Under the pieces are notes generated by a model. The model ran no database searches and was not told the origin of the DNA. It saw only the letters and a list, made by a program, of their open reading frames with translations. The translations under genes were made by a program, and so were the position numbers. A stretch of 64,000 nucleotides of DNA, from contig OW818645.1 in the NCBI GenBank assembly GCA_942492835.1, positions 3,782,001 through 3,846,000 of the forward strand, read 5' to 3'. Shown one piece after another: positions 27,410 through 34,794 of the stretch. The stretch's first letter is position 1. Each line of letters opens with the position of its first letter. Source of the DNA: GWB2-37-7 sp942492835. Its GTDB lineage: Bacteria; Bacillota; Clostridia; Lutisporales; Lutisporaceae.

Positions 27410-28261
27410 ATGAGCAGACCTTATAGAGAAGAATACAAAGGCGGAATATATCATGTCATAGCAAGAGGAAATAATAAGGAATACATATTTAAAGAAAGCA
27501 TAGATAAAGGCTATTTTATAAAGCAGCTAAAAGAGTACAGTAGAATTATGGGTTATGTGGTGTATGGGTATGTACTTATGGATAATCATTATCATATATT
27601 AATACAGACTTTTGATAAGAAATTACAGGAGATAATGCACCAGATAAACAATAAATATAGCAAGTATTTTAACCATAAATACAAAAGAGTAGGACATGTG
27701 TTTCAAGGCAGGTATAAGGCAATAAGAGTTCAGGATGAGAGGTATCTGCTGAAATTAATAAGATATATACATCAAAACCCTGTGAGAGCTGGTATGGTTA
27801 GCAAAGCAGAATTGTACAAGTGGAGCAGTGACATATATTATAGAAAAGATATAGATAGCTTTATCAAAACTAAGGTTGCACTTGAAATGTTAGATAAGAA
27901 TAAAGTAAAAGCTATAGATAAATATATAGAATTTATGAATGAAAATGAGGAAGAGAATTACAGCAAGATAAACGCAATAGGTGATGAGGCATATATCGTT
28001 ATGTGTTCAAGTAAGAAGGAAGTAAAACAGCGAAAAGACTTGGATGAGATACTAAAAGAGACAGGTGTATCTGAAGATGACTATAATCTAATAAAGTCAG
28101 GATCAAGAAAAAGAAGGCTAACAGAGTACAAACTGAGATATACAAAAGCTGCAATAGCAGAGCATTATACGTATGCAGAGATAGGAAGAAGTATCTGTAT
28201 GACAGATAGTGGGATAAAGGATATGTTGGACAGATATGAAAATAGAGAAATAACTGGATAA
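27410..28261 (+). CDS. REP-associated tyrosine transposase (IS200-like, Y1_Tnp)
   Basis: This 283-residue single-strand DNA transposase has the conserved opening RPYREEYKGGIYHVIARGNNKEYIF. The HUH metal motif is in MDNHYHILIQT, and the catalytic Tyr region KYFNHKYKRVGHVFQGRYKAI is followed by IHQNPVRAGMV. These mark the RAYT/REP-associated group. The C-terminal 100 residues look like a helix-turn-helix domain. The ATG at 27410 follows AGGAGG by 7 Ts. An upstream in-frame GTG at 27323 falls on the element end and is rejected as a start. Confidence 0.85.
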   Translation: MSRPYREEYKGGIYHVIARGNNKEYIFKESIDKGYFIKQLKEYSRIMGYVVYGYVLMDNHYHILIQTFDKKLQEIMHQINNKYSKYFNHKYKRVGHVFQGRYKAIRVQDERYLLKLIRYIHQNPVRAGMVSKAELYKWSSDIYYRKDIDSFIKTKVALEMLDKNKVKAIDKYIEFMNENEEENYSKINAIGDEAYIVMCSSKKEVKQRKDLDEILKETGVSEDDYNLIKSGSRKRRLTEYKLRYTKAAIAEHYTYAEIGRSICMTDSGIKDMLDRYENREITG

Positions 28262-28371
28262 CTACGATGCCGGGAACATAATATTTTCAAAAAAGCAGAC
28301 ATAAAATACATAGTATTGGGCAGTATAACAATTGAATGGTCGTATGTTTGGTTTTGGTAACATAGGCATAG

Positions 28372-28387
28372 TATCGCCTCGGCGATA
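28372..28387. promoter_or_regulatory. Palindromic operator candidate upstream of the glycerate permease
   Basis: TATCGCCTCGGCGATA is a 7-bp inverted repeat with a 2-nt centre, GC-rich against an AT-rich background, 59 bases before the permease start. A second short palindrome, CGACGTCG, follows near 28405. The binding protein is unknown. Confidence 0.35.
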
Positions 28388-28445
28388 TAATGAATACATC
28401 AAAACGACGTCGATAATAAATATCATTTAAGTGGAGGAGAATATT

Positions 28446-29843
28446 ATGTCAGGTATCTCATTAATTATTGCTTTTATAATATCTATAATAGTTATGATTC
28501 TTGCAATTTCTAAGTTAAAGATTCACCCCTTCTTATCCATTATGAGTGTTTCTTTGTTATTAGGATTAGTAGCGGGTATCCCCCTTACAGATATTAAAGC
28601 GGACGGAGTTGTTAAAACACAAGGTATAGCAACTGTAATCGGAACAGGATTCAGCGGTACCTTTACAAGTATAGGTATTGTAATTATTCTTGGTGCTTTA
28701 ATTGGTACCATTCTTGAAAAAACAGGTGCAGCACTAAAACTTGCTGACATGGTTGTGAAACTGGTTGGCAAAAAGCGTCCGGAACTTGCAGTTTTACTGA
28801 TGGGTTGGATTGTTTCAATTCCAGTATTCTGTGATAGTGGATTTGTAATCTTAAATCCAATTCGTAAAGCAATGGTAAAAAAGACAATGACCTCAAGTGT
28901 TGCGATGACAGTTGCTTTATCCGCAGGTTTGTATATCTCTCACGTATTAATTCCACCTACACCGGGTCCAATTGCAGCAGCAAATACTTTAGGTGTCGGG
29001 GATAATCTGTTATTGGTAATTGGTATGGGAGCACTATGTTCCATATTCCCTTTGATTGCAGGGCTTCTTTATGCCAAGTATATCGGTAAAAAGGTGAAAT
29101 CTGATGATGAAGCTGGAATGAGTAATGGTGAGGTTACTCAATCTTATGATGAATTAGTAAAAAGCTACGGTAAGCTCCCAAGCGGATTTATGTCACTGGG
29201 ACCGATTATCATACCGATTTTATTAATGGGAATTTCCTCTGTAGTAGCTATGGTTAAAATGACAGGCTTGATAGCTCAGATATTAACCTTTTTAGGAATC
29301 CCGATTATTGCATTGGCTGTAGGTACCATTTTTGGTGTGATAACACTAGCTTCTGCAAAAAAAATGAATGAATTTTATGAAATGACCAATGATACCTTAA
29401 AGGTAGTAGGGCCAATCCTATTCGTAACTGCTGCCGGTGGAGTTCTTGGTAAAGTAATTGCAGTTTCAGGTCTTGTTACTTTTATTACAGAGAATGCAAC
29501 TGTTTTCCAGACAATCGGAATCTTCTTCCCATTCTTATTATCAGCTATATTAAAGACAGCACAAGGTTCTTCTACTGTTGCGATTACAACGACAGCAGGT
29601 ATTTTAGCACCTATGCTTCCTATACTTGGACTTGATACACCTGTTTTGGCTGTACTTACTGTAATGGCTATTGGTGCAGGATCAATGACAGTATCTCATG
29701 CAAATGACAGCTATTTCTGGGTTGTTACGAATTTTGGTGCGATGTCTCCTGAGAAAGGTTATAAGACTCAGACAGTAATGACATTGGTACTTGGATTGGC
29801 TACAATTTTGCAAGTATTCCTTTTATCATTAGTTTTGCACTAA
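28446..29843 (+). CDS. GntP family permease, probably for glycerate
   Basis: This integral membrane transporter of the gluconate:H+ symporter family has 465 residues and about 12 hydrophobic segments. SGFVILNPIRKAM, HVLIPPTPGPIAAA and AIGAGSMTVSHANDSYFWVV are GntP-type hallmarks. The ATG at 28446 lies 7 bases after GGAGGAG; the in-frame GTG at 28431 overlaps that site. Because a glycerate kinase follows in the same direction, D-glycerate is a more likely substrate than gluconate, but this is inference. Confidence 0.85.
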   Translation: MSGISLIIAFIISIIVMILAISKLKIHPFLSIMSVSLLLGLVAGIPLTDIKADGVVKTQGIATVIGTGFSGTFTSIGIVIILGALIGTILEKTGAALKLADMVVKLVGKKRPELAVLLMGWIVSIPVFCDSGFVILNPIRKAMVKKTMTSSVAMTVALSAGLYISHVLIPPTPGPIAAANTLGVGDNLLLVIGMGALCSIFPLIAGLLYAKYIGKKVKSDDEAGMSNGEVTQSYDELVKSYGKLPSGFMSLGPIIIPILLMGISSVVAMVKMTGLIAQILTFLGIPIIALAVGTIFGVITLASAKKMNEFYEMTNDTLKVVGPILFVTAAGGVLGKVIAVSGLVTFITENATVFQTIGIFFPFLLSAILKTAQGSSTVAITTTAGILAPMLPILGLDTPVLAVLTVMAIGAGSMTVSHANDSYFWVVTNFGAMSPEKGYKTQTVMTLVLGLATILQVFLLSLVLH

Positions 29844-29900
29844 TCAATAAACGATAAAGTTAAAATTTTAAGGGTAGATAGCTTTTTGAAGTTTATATTA

Positions 29901-29932
29901 TGAATGGGACGGTAGAATTACCGTCCCATTCA
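29901..29932. repeat. GGGACGG hairpin between permease and kinase
   Basis: A perfect 14-bp inverted repeat (TGAATGGGACGGTA, GAAT loop, complement) lacks a T run on the plus strand, so it may not terminate transcription. The GGGACGG core recurs at 38889, and as CCGTCCCC near 26368. Confidence 0.55.
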
Positions 29933-30045
29933 TTCAAAAAAAGTCTCTTTAGCAAAAGTATGGTAAAATATTTTTGTTCATTCTTATTAGACGCCTTAGA
30001 GCGATATCGGGAGGAAAAACCTCTAGGAAAAATGAAGGAGGATAT

Positions 30046-31182
30046 ATGAAAAAATTTCTGTTAATACCAGACTCTTTTAAGGGAACAATGAGTTCTGAAG
30101 AAATCTGTTCGATTATGGATAAAGCAATACGAAATAATTATCCAGATGCTAATATTTTATCTATCCCTGTAGCCGATGGAGGTGAAGGAAGTGTTGCTGC
30201 TTTTTTGAAAGCATTAGGCGGTGAAAAAATCACTGTAAAAGTAAAAGGTCCTTACTTTGAGGATATGGAAGCCTTTTACGGAATTATAGAAAATGGAAAT
30301 ACAGCTGTGATAGAGATGGCAGCCTGTGCTGGATTACCACTTGTTGAAAATAATCCAAATCCAAGTAAGACGACCACTTATGGTGTTGGGCAGCTGATGG
30401 AAGACGCAGTAAAGAGAGGCTGCAAAAAGATTATTGTGGGACTTGGAGGAAGCAGCACTAATGATGGCGGAACAGGTGCGGCAGTAGCTTTGGGAGTTAT
30501 ATTTACAGATTGTAATGGAAAAGCTTTTGTCCCGGTTGGTGCTACTTTAAAAGACATTGAACATATTGATGTATCAGGGCTTTTACCATCTATAAAAGAT
30601 ATACAGATTATTACAATGTGTGATATTGATAATCCTCTTTATGGTGAAAGCGGTGCAGCATATATTTTTGGCCCGCAAAAAGGTGCAGATTCTGAAATGG
30701 TAAAGGAACTGGATAACGGATTAAGGCATCTGAGCGGTGTGATACAGACTGACTTAAATTTATCACTGGGAGATTTAAAGGGGGCTGGTGCGGCAGGAGG
30801 AATGGGCTGCGGTATGGTAGCTTTTTTCGGTTCTACCTTACAGATGGGAATAGAAACTGTACTAGATACCGTTAAATTTGATGATTTATTGACAGATGCT
30901 GATTATGTGCTAAGCGGAGAAGGTAAAATTGATACACAAAGTATACGAGGAAAGGTTGTTATCGGAATAGCAAAAAGAACAAAGAAAGCAAACGTTCCAT
31001 TGATAGCAATTGTAGGTGATATCGGTGATGGAATCGAAGAAGCTTATGAAAAAGGGGTAAGCGGAATATTTAGCATAAATCGTGTTGCGGTTGAATTTAA
31101 AGATGCAAAGAAAAGAGCTAAACAGGATTTGTATTTAACCGTTGATAATCTAATGCGGTACATGAAGGTAACAAAGGCATAG
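30046..31182 (+). CDS. Glycerate kinase (GlxK/GarK family)
   Basis: The enzyme phosphorylates D-glycerate, giving 2- or 3-phosphoglycerate for glycolysis. The 378-residue protein begins FLLIPDSFKGTMSSEE and has PVADGGEGSVAAF, VGLGGSSTNDGGTGAA and GAGAAGGMGCGMVAFF, all conserved in the family. The ATG at 30046 follows GAAGGAGG. A longer frame starting at 29974 has no ribosome site and adds a non-conserved Arg-rich stretch, so it was not used. It forms a uptake-plus-activation pair with the GntP permease. Confidence 0.92.
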   Translation: MKKFLLIPDSFKGTMSSEEICSIMDKAIRNNYPDANILSIPVADGGEGSVAAFLKALGGEKITVKVKGPYFEDMEAFYGIIENGNTAVIEMAACAGLPLVENNPNPSKTTTYGVGQLMEDAVKRGCKKIIVGLGGSSTNDGGTGAAVALGVIFTDCNGKAFVPVGATLKDIEHIDVSGLLPSIKDIQIITMCDIDNPLYGESGAAYIFGPQKGADSEMVKELDNGLRHLSGVIQTDLNLSLGDLKGAGAAGGMGCGMVAFFGSTLQMGIETVLDTVKFDDLLTDADYVLSGEGKIDTQSIRGKVVIGIAKRTKKANVPLIAIVGDIGDGIEEAYEKGVSGIFSINRVAVEFKDAKKRAKQDLYLTVDNLMRYMKVTKA

Positions 31183-31736
31183 GTGCCAGAGAAAGTGCTG
31201 GTGCGTGTGGGAAATGGCGAATAAATATGTGCCAGGTGGGATATATGCCAGGCACCTGAGTTATCCAGTTATTGATTTAATATAGCCTTCTGATATTATC
31301 AGGAGGTTTTTTTATTGGAGACAATGGAAAAAGGTGTCCACTCGCCTACACTCCCCAAAAAAGTGAATATAATGTTACATAGAAAAGTGTAACTTGAAGT
31401 ATAAATATGCCCAGTTGGCGATATTATGCTTCTTTTATTGCGGCAAACTTATGTTTACATTTTTATAATTTAGTATTTTGATAGGCTCTGAATAACTATA
31501 ATGAAGATTATGTCTTTAACATTATACTAATTGTCGATAATTAGAAACGTAATATAGAGGAAAATGGAAGAATATAGAGAATATTGTTTATAAAATGATT
31601 AGTTGTGTTGTAACAATACTGATACTAGTTATGTTAAAAATATATTTATAAATTTAAAGATTACTTTCCACATGGTTTTAGGAAAAGAGGAGTAATCACA
31701 TAATGTACATAGAGTGTAGTCTTTAAAGGAGGACAA
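31183..31736. other. Repeat-rich intergenic region upstream of the DUF2971 gene
   Basis: This 554-bp region contains several TGCCAG fragments, a GGGAAATGGCGAATAA segment shared (inverted) with 39113-39130, and a REP-type left-end copy with its hairpin at 31243-31310. The remainder is AT-rich, with no gene seen. AAAGGAGG lies just before the DUF2971 start. Confidence 0.6.
31243..31310 (+). repeat. REP-type element left-end copy with hairpin
   Basis: ATGCCAGGCACCTGAGTTATCC then AGTTATTGAT matches the left end of the 27.3-kb element. A shortened hairpin, CCTTCTGATA/TATCAGGAGG, and the T run follow, then TTGGAGACAATGG, which is also shared with the 34.4-kb copy. Confidence 0.75.
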
Positions 31737-32711
31737 ATGAATGAGTATATAAATAAACATATTAAATGCTTTAACCCATCAACAGACGATAAAAGTTTTG
31801 ATGGCAAGACTCGTATATACCACTATACATCTCCGCAGGGTTTATGCGGAATTTTAAGTAATGGGACTATTCGATTTACAGATTGTCAATTTCTAAATGA
31901 TAAGTCTGAGTATACTCATATTAAAAAGCCTTTGCTGAAAGCATTTGAAGAAGTAAAGAATGATCTACACAATGATTTTGAAACAAGCATATTTAATATG
32001 ATTAATGAAGATTTTGAGTCGGATGATGCTAAGATCTCTAGAGAAGATTCGAAGCTAATACTGAACTATACGAGAAAGAGATATTATATATTTTGTGCCT
32101 CAACAGCTCAAGATTCATTAGGAATGTGGAATTATTATGTGAAGGGTGGAAACTATCAAGGCTATAATATAGGATTTAGTATAAGTCAGTTACTCAATTG
32201 CTTTTCAAGTATTAAGGATTCAGAAGTAGATGTTTTTCATGGTAAAGTAATATATAAAGAAAAAGAACAAATTAATATTTTAAGAGACCTACTTTTAAAA
32301 GCAGATCAAGAACTTGAAGATAAATTGCAGTATGCAATAAATGAAGAGGATATGGAATTAGGTGCCCAAGATATTTTAGGAAAAGTTTTAAAGTATGTAG
32401 AGAATTATAGATTATTTTTTAAAGATGAAGTTTTTAGTAATGAGAGAGAATATAGATTTATTTTAAAACTCCCATTAGAATATATTACTGATACAGATGA
32501 TCCTATTTCGATAGGATTTGATGTTAAGAATGGGATTTTTACACCTTATTGCGAGTTATCAATTAAAAATGAAAAAACAATTGATTCTATAATGTTATCG
32601 CCTATGTTTGAAAGTGAATTAGCGAAACAAGGATTGAAAAGATACTTGAAACATAAGGGATACAATAACAAAATTATTATTGGACAATCAAAAGTGCCAA
32701 TTCGATACTAG
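31737..32711 (+). CDS. DUF2971 domain-containing protein
   Basis: The 324-residue protein has the DUF2971 opening TRIYHYTSPQGLCGILSNGTIRFTDCQFLNDKSEY and a later FKDEVFSNEREYRFIL. The family is scattered among bacteria and phages, often beside defence genes, and its fold has been linked to ADP-ribosyltransferase-like or RES-like enzymes; its activity here is unknown. The first ATG follows AAAGGAGG closely. The gene lies between a left-end copy (31243) and a right-end copy (33011) of the REP-type element. Confidence 0.75.
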   Translation: MNEYINKHIKCFNPSTDDKSFDGKTRIYHYTSPQGLCGILSNGTIRFTDCQFLNDKSEYTHIKKPLLKAFEEVKNDLHNDFETSIFNMINEDFESDDAKISREDSKLILNYTRKRYYIFCASTAQDSLGMWNYYVKGGNYQGYNIGFSISQLLNCFSSIKDSEVDVFHGKVIYKEKEQINILRDLLLKADQELEDKLQYAINEEDMELGAQDILGKVLKYVENYRLFFKDEVFSNEREYRFILKLPLEYITDTDDPISIGFDVKNGIFTPYCELSIKNEKTIDSIMLSPMFESELAKQGLKRYLKHKGYNNKIIIGQSKVPIRY

Positions 32712-32786
32712 ATAAATGAATGTAGCAATGATTAATATTTTTGTATAAAGATAAAATTATTTTACTTTTATAAGGAGGTAAAAAAG

Positions 32787-32978
32787 GTGGCAAACAAGAC
32801 AGGACCTCAACCAGATATAAAATATTGCCCAATCTGTAAGGGAGACCTAAAAAATATCTCAAGGAATAATATGAAATCAAAAGGCTACATTAGGAAAGAT
32901 GGCACTGTTTCAGAGCACACTCATACATATGAGTGCTCAATTTGTTGTAAAAGGTTTGAGATAAACCAAGATAGGTAA
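32787..32978 (+). CDS. Small zinc-ribbon protein
   Basis: This 63-residue basic protein has two CxxC pairs (CPICKG and CSICCK) 33 residues apart, as expected for one zinc ribbon. The GTG start follows TAAGGAGG by 7 bases. It is 75 bases downstream of the DUF2971 gene and may be expressed with it. The function is unknown. Confidence 0.6.
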   Translation: MANKTGPQPDIKYCPICKGDLKNISRNNMKSKGYIRKDGTVSEHTHTYECSICCKRFEINQDR

Positions 32979-32996
32979 TTAAGCTATAATTAGATA

Positions 32997-33039
32997 TATG
33001 AAAATAGAGAAATAACTGGATAACTACGATGCCTGGCAC
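32997..33039 (+). repeat. REP-type element right-end copy
   Basis: From ATATGAAAATAGAG through AACTGGATAACTACGATGCC to TGGCAC, this copies the last codons of the transposase gene plus the right end at 28249-28277. Its terminal 29 bases are the inverted complement of the 34362 left end with a single mismatch. No transposase body is present. Confidence 0.8.
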
Positions 33040-33064
33040 GTAAAATTCACTTATTTTTACTTTA

Positions 33065-33595
33065 ATGAGTATAACTTACGCACATCCTGGGAGGACAGAT
33101 AAGAATGGTGGACATTATGTAAGAACAGCAGGTTATGGCTATACAGTAGGCTCCTATCATTATCACAACGGGAGTAGCACAACTACTAAAAGCATAAGCG
33201 CTAATAATTATAGCTATGAAGTTTTTAGGATACAAAATAGGTTAGATGATTTAGGATATAATTGTGGAACTCCTGATGGTTATACAGGTAGCCAAACTAA
33301 AAATGCAATTATTATGTTTCAAAAAGCTAATGGACTAGTAGCTGATGGAGTAGTTGGCTCAAAAACAAATCAGATATTATTTAGTGATAGTGCAATAAAA
33401 GCAGGAAGTATAGCTCCTGCACAAGTAAGTAGTCAAACAGAGAAGAAAGAAATCATTGTTTATATAACAAAAACAGGTAAAAAGTATCATCAAGGGAGTT
33501 GTTCTTACTTATCAAAAAGTAAAATAGCAACAAAATTAGTAGATGCAAAATCTAATGGATATACTCCTTGCAGTAGATGTAATCCCCCAAGATAA
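33065..33595 (+). pseudogene. 5'-truncated copy of the YHYH/peptidoglycan-binding protein gene
   Basis: The frame matches the 25490 gene from its residue 17 onward. The upstream codons end in a TAA at 33041, so the signal peptide and original start are missing. The first ATG (33065) has no ribosome site. The encoded 176-residue remainder keeps the His-rich, peptidoglycan-binding and C-terminal Cys modules but could not be exported. It is most likely a non-functional by-product of the duplication. Confidence 0.75.
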
Positions 33596-33667
33596 TATTA
33601 TAATAGAGCTTTCTTTACATATATAGGGTACATTTCATTCGGGTCACTGGATTTTAACTTTCAATAA

Positions 33668-33703
33668 TGGTCTGGGTGACAAGATTTGAACTTGCGACCT
33701 CTT
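33668..33703 (-). repeat. tRNA-Pro(GGG) 3'-half fragment (scar 3)
   Basis: These 36 bases are identical to the T arm, acceptor 3' strand and CCA part of the 45596 fragment on the reverse strand. The sequence diverges in the variable-loop/anticodon-stem region. Confidence 0.7.
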
Positions 33704-33792
33704 TGGGTGTTTGGCTACGAGATTGGCTGTGATTTTTATGAAGTATATGCTATAATAAGGTAAAATAAACAATAAGAGGGGATAGGGCAATT

Positions 33793-34305
33793 ATGAAAAG
33801 ACTAACTAATATTTGCTGTTTACTTTTAGTATGTTTTGTTATGTTCAGCTTTGTAGGGTGTAGAGCTAATTCCAGTGCTGAAAGTGTTATAACTGATTAT
33901 ATAAACGTATATTATACAATAAATAAAGATGACATAGAATTGTACAAAAAAATAAAAGGTGGTAATAAAGATATAAATGTTCTTGAAAGTGACACTAATA
34001 AGGCAAATGAAGAGTTTAAGAACTTAATGACTGATACTGCATATGCAGACCTTACAAATTCATTAATGTCTTACAGAAGATGTAAAGAAGCCAGTGAAAA
34101 CAACTATTATGTAGCTGTAAAAAGCATAAAACTTGAAAAATATTCTGAGGATGCACAGACCGAAGTATATTATTATTATATTGAATTGACACAAACATCT
34201 ATTTTAGGAAATGAAGTAAAAAATATCAAGGATAGAAAGCAAATAACTGTGTCTAAGATTAAGGACAATTGGAAAGTTAGTAATTCGTATACAAATGGTT
34301 ATTAG
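33793..34305 (+). CDS. Putative lipoprotein
   Basis: This is a 170-residue exported protein with a signal peptide and lipobox SFVGC (Cys23). The mature part is Tyr-rich and charged, resembling small extracytoplasmic NTF2-like/DUF4878-type lipoproteins (the VITDYINVYYTINKDD start and a C-terminal KDRKQITVSKIKDNWKV strand), but I cannot assign a family firmly. GAGGGGAT precedes the ATG. The gene is alone. Confidence 0.6.
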   Translation: MKRLTNICCLLLVCFVMFSFVGCRANSSAESVITDYINVYYTINKDDIELYKKIKGGNKDINVLESDTNKANEEFKNLMTDTAYADLTNSLMSYRRCKEASENNYYVAVKSIKLEKYSEDAQTEVYYYYIELTQTSILGNEVKNIKDRKQITVSKIKDNWKVSNSYTNGY

Positions 34306-34639
34306 AAGAAAACCTTTAATGACTTGTCTATTAAAGAATCGTCCTTATGCTTTTTGGATATGTGCCAGGCATCGAAGTTATCCAGTTATTGATTTAATAT
34401 AGCCTTCTGATATTATAAGATTAATGATAATATCAGAAGGTTTTTTTATTGGAGACAATTGGATAAGGTGAATATATGTTACATAGGCAAGTCTGTGATA
34501 TGGATATCATAGACTTTTTATTTTGTAGAGATATGAAATTTTGGTAGAAAGCTTGTTTATAGTAAGTTTATCAAAATATAGGAACTTTATAATAAAAATG
34601 GCAGGTATTTACAAAATTATGTAGAATAATAGGAAGGTG
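34306..34639. other. Intergenic region with a REP-type left-end copy
   Basis: The interval holds the element left end at 34362-34447 and then about 190 bases of AT-rich sequence that probably contains the hpd promoter. No T-box or riboswitch motif was recognised. Confidence 0.5.
34362..34447 (+). repeat. REP-type element left-end copy with full hairpin
   Basis: GTGCCAGGCATCGAAGTTAT then CCAGTTATTG is followed by a long hairpin (CCTTCTGATATTA ... TAATATCAGAAGG) and seven Ts. The hairpin should terminate transcription. The following TTGGAGACAATTGGA...GTTACATAG is shared with the 31.3-kb copy. Confidence 0.8.
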
Positions 34640-34768
34640 ATGGCAGAAGCCAATAGAAAAGCTTCAATCAGAACAAGTACCAAGAGCAAAGTATATGTAA
34701 ATATATTCAAATTAGATGCTGGCTGGAGTGAACAGCTGTGTGCATTAATAACACCTGAAAGTTTTTAG
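34640..34768 (+). CDS. Small ORF in the hpdB leader
   Basis: This is an intact 42-codon frame (MAEANRKASIRTSTKSKVYV at its start) with GGAAGG three bases before the ATG. It ends 26 bases upstream of hpdB. It matches nothing I know. It could be a leader peptide, a small protein or chance. Confidence 0.3.
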   Translation: MAEANRKASIRTSTKSKVYVNIFKLDAGWSEQLCALITPESF

Positions 34769-34794
34769 TAGTGAAAAATAAGGAGGTATATGAA

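Larger units (their letters stand above)
27323..28277 (+). mobile_element. REP-type (Y1/HUH) transposase element with inverted ends
   Basis: The left end (27323-27351, starting GTGCCAGGCACAGAAG) and the right end (28249-28277, ending ACTACGATGCCGGGAAC) are imperfect inverted repeats of about 29 bp. Between them is one transposase gene. Just inside the left end a hairpin (27365-27402) overlaps the transposase ribosome site. Left-end copies lie at 25253, 31243 and 34362, and a right-end copy at 33011-33039. Confidence 0.7.
33049..33703. repeat. 655-bp segmental duplication, copy 2
   Basis: This is the second copy of 25540-26194, with 11 transitions and no indels. Its left edge lies 9 bases after the REP-type right end. 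Its right edge is inside the tRNA-Pro fragment. Confidence 0.9.

Noticed and set aside
34448..34794. T-box or other riboswitch before hpdB
   Set aside because: No AGGGTGGNACCGCG T-box sequence or other conserved aptamer core could be found.
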